A stretch of 12,418 nucleotides of DNA. Source: Baffinella frigidus (lineage: Eukaryota > Cryptophyceae > Cryptomonadales > Baffinellaceae). The number at the start of each line of letters is the position of its first letter. Within the stretch, counting starts at the first letter, position 1. The DNA is taken from the NCBI GenBank assembly GCA_026770585.1, contig MU646497.1, forward strand, positions 354,418-366,835, read 5' to 3'. Shown one piece after another: positions 11,817 to 12,418 of this stretch. Below the pieces are notes generated by a model. That model did no database searches. It saw nothing but the letters and a program-made list of their open reading frames with translations, and was not told the DNA's origin. Made by a program: the position numbers and the translations under genes.

Positions 11817-11828
11817 CTGCCCGTGACT

Positions 11829-11880
11829 GGTACTAAATTTAACAACCCCACATTTAAAATAGTCCCACTTCCAGCCTCGA
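11829..11880. repeat. 52-bp dispersed repeat, copy 2
   Basis: GGTACTAAATTTAACAACCC then CACATTTAAAATAGTCCCAC; about 85-90 percent identical by eye to 10607-10658. Confidence 0.85.
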
Positions 11881-11977
11881 GTGGGGGCACCACCTTGTTC
11901 TCGGTTTAGGGTTCAGAATCTGACGATTTCTCCTGTAAGCCAGTCAGCTCTACACTCTTGCGTGGTGGTTGCCAAGA

Positions 11978-12031
11978 GAATAATTGCACAGGGCAAACCT
12001 CGTCTTCGGTGACGCAGCTCTGCGGACATGG
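11978..12031. repeat. TTGCACAGGGCAAACCTCGT repeat
   Basis: AATTGCACAGGGCAAACCTC then GTCTTCGGTGACGCAG. It recurs at about 12166-12196 and, in split form, at 11622-11629 joined to 11751-11769. Confidence 0.8.
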
Positions 12032-12061
12032 CCAGGGCATATGGATCAGAAAAAATGTGCT

Positions 12062-12206
12062 CCCGCTGAGTGCAGGGTGTGGGGTGTATGGTTTGTGGTT
12101 TGGGATTTGGAGTTTAGGGTGCAGGGTGCAGGGTTGAAATATTCTTGCGAAGGTAATCATCTTTGCACAGGGCAAACCTCGTCTTCGGTGGCGCAGGATC
12201 GTTCTC
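12062..12206 (+). repeat. Subtelomere-like unit, copy 2
   Basis: Matches copy 1 at 11521 without the 119-bp segment: CCCGCTGAGTGCAGGGTGTG, a telomere-like stretch with GTGCAGG variants, then TTGCACAGGGCAAACCTCGT. Confidence 0.85.
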
Positions 12207-12212
12207 TCTCCG

Positions 12213-12418
12213 GACGACGTTCTAGAACCCGCACTGGAACCTGCGTCGTCAAGGTGTGTGGGTGGGGGTCACTCCATGTGTCAACGTTCGAGGGTTCTGG
12301 AACCCGCACAGGAACCTGCGTCCATGTGGGGGGGGCGTGGTCACTCAGCGTGTCAACGTTCGAGCGGGGGTTGAGTTCACTATGCGGGGCAACGTTGGAG
12401 CGGGGGGCGTGGTCACTC
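12213..12418. repeat. 36-bp tandem array, cut by the window edge
   Basis: GGTCACTC/GTTCACTA starts at 12267, 12339, 12375 and 12411, with steps of 72, 36 and 36, each followed by GGCAACGTT or GTCAACGTTCGAG. GAACCCGCACTGGAACCTGC at about 12226 recurs at about 12299, giving a 72-bp higher-order unit. Confidence 0.85.

Noticed and set aside
1-12418. CRISPR array, defence island, biosynthetic cluster or integrated virus
   Set aside because: No repeat-spacer array with even spacing and unique spacers, and no transposase, polymerase, capsid, nuclease or other hallmark protein is visible in any frame.

Overview
The window looks like non-genic, repeat-dense nuclear DNA of a eukaryote, most likely a unicellular alga or related protist. 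Four things support this. Blocks of degenerate TTTAGGG, the plant and algal type telomere repeat, run through the right half. Short non-autonomous transposons are frequent. GT, CT, GA and TAGG simple repeats are present. No bacterial-style operon, ribosomal RNA gene, convincing tRNA or recognisable conserved protein domain was found. The species cannot be named from this sequence.

Layout, left to right. 1-90: end of a G-rich 33-bp tandem repeat. 92-3485: five copies of a 120-bp inverted-repeat transposon with TA ends. Two of them bracket the only coding candidate, a minus-strand Pro/Thr/Ala-rich repeat protein at 864-1763 whose ATG lies in a transposon terminal repeat. 2233-2507: a perfect palindrome and a long foldback element. 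2822-4215: local duplications, a first copy of a palindrome-core repeat, pyrimidine tracts and three CACTGT dyads. 4498-5445: a second palindrome-core copy, two foldbacks and nested duplications. 6472-7100: duplicated segments, a third palindrome-core copy, and a foldback insertion with its empty site nearby. 7208-7612: nested inverted repeats. 7875-9822: telomere-like blocks interleaved with a foldback, a 21-bp minisatellite, a fourth palindrome-core copy and a duplicated spacer. 9823-11876: small palindromes, a 148-bp foldback, a TAGG microsatellite and paired hairpin modules. 11521-12418: a duplicated telomere-like unit and a 36-bp tandem array that runs off the window.

Only one gene candidate is offered, so there is no pathway to describe. 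What can be read is a record of insertion and duplication. Two foldback insertions can be compared with unoccupied paralogous sites inside the same window. A palindrome-core repeat occurs four times, each time between direct repeats of a different length (18, 29, 67 and about 155 bp). That recurring arrangement is the best candidate here for something undescribed. All statements come from reading by eye; no alignment or database search was run.
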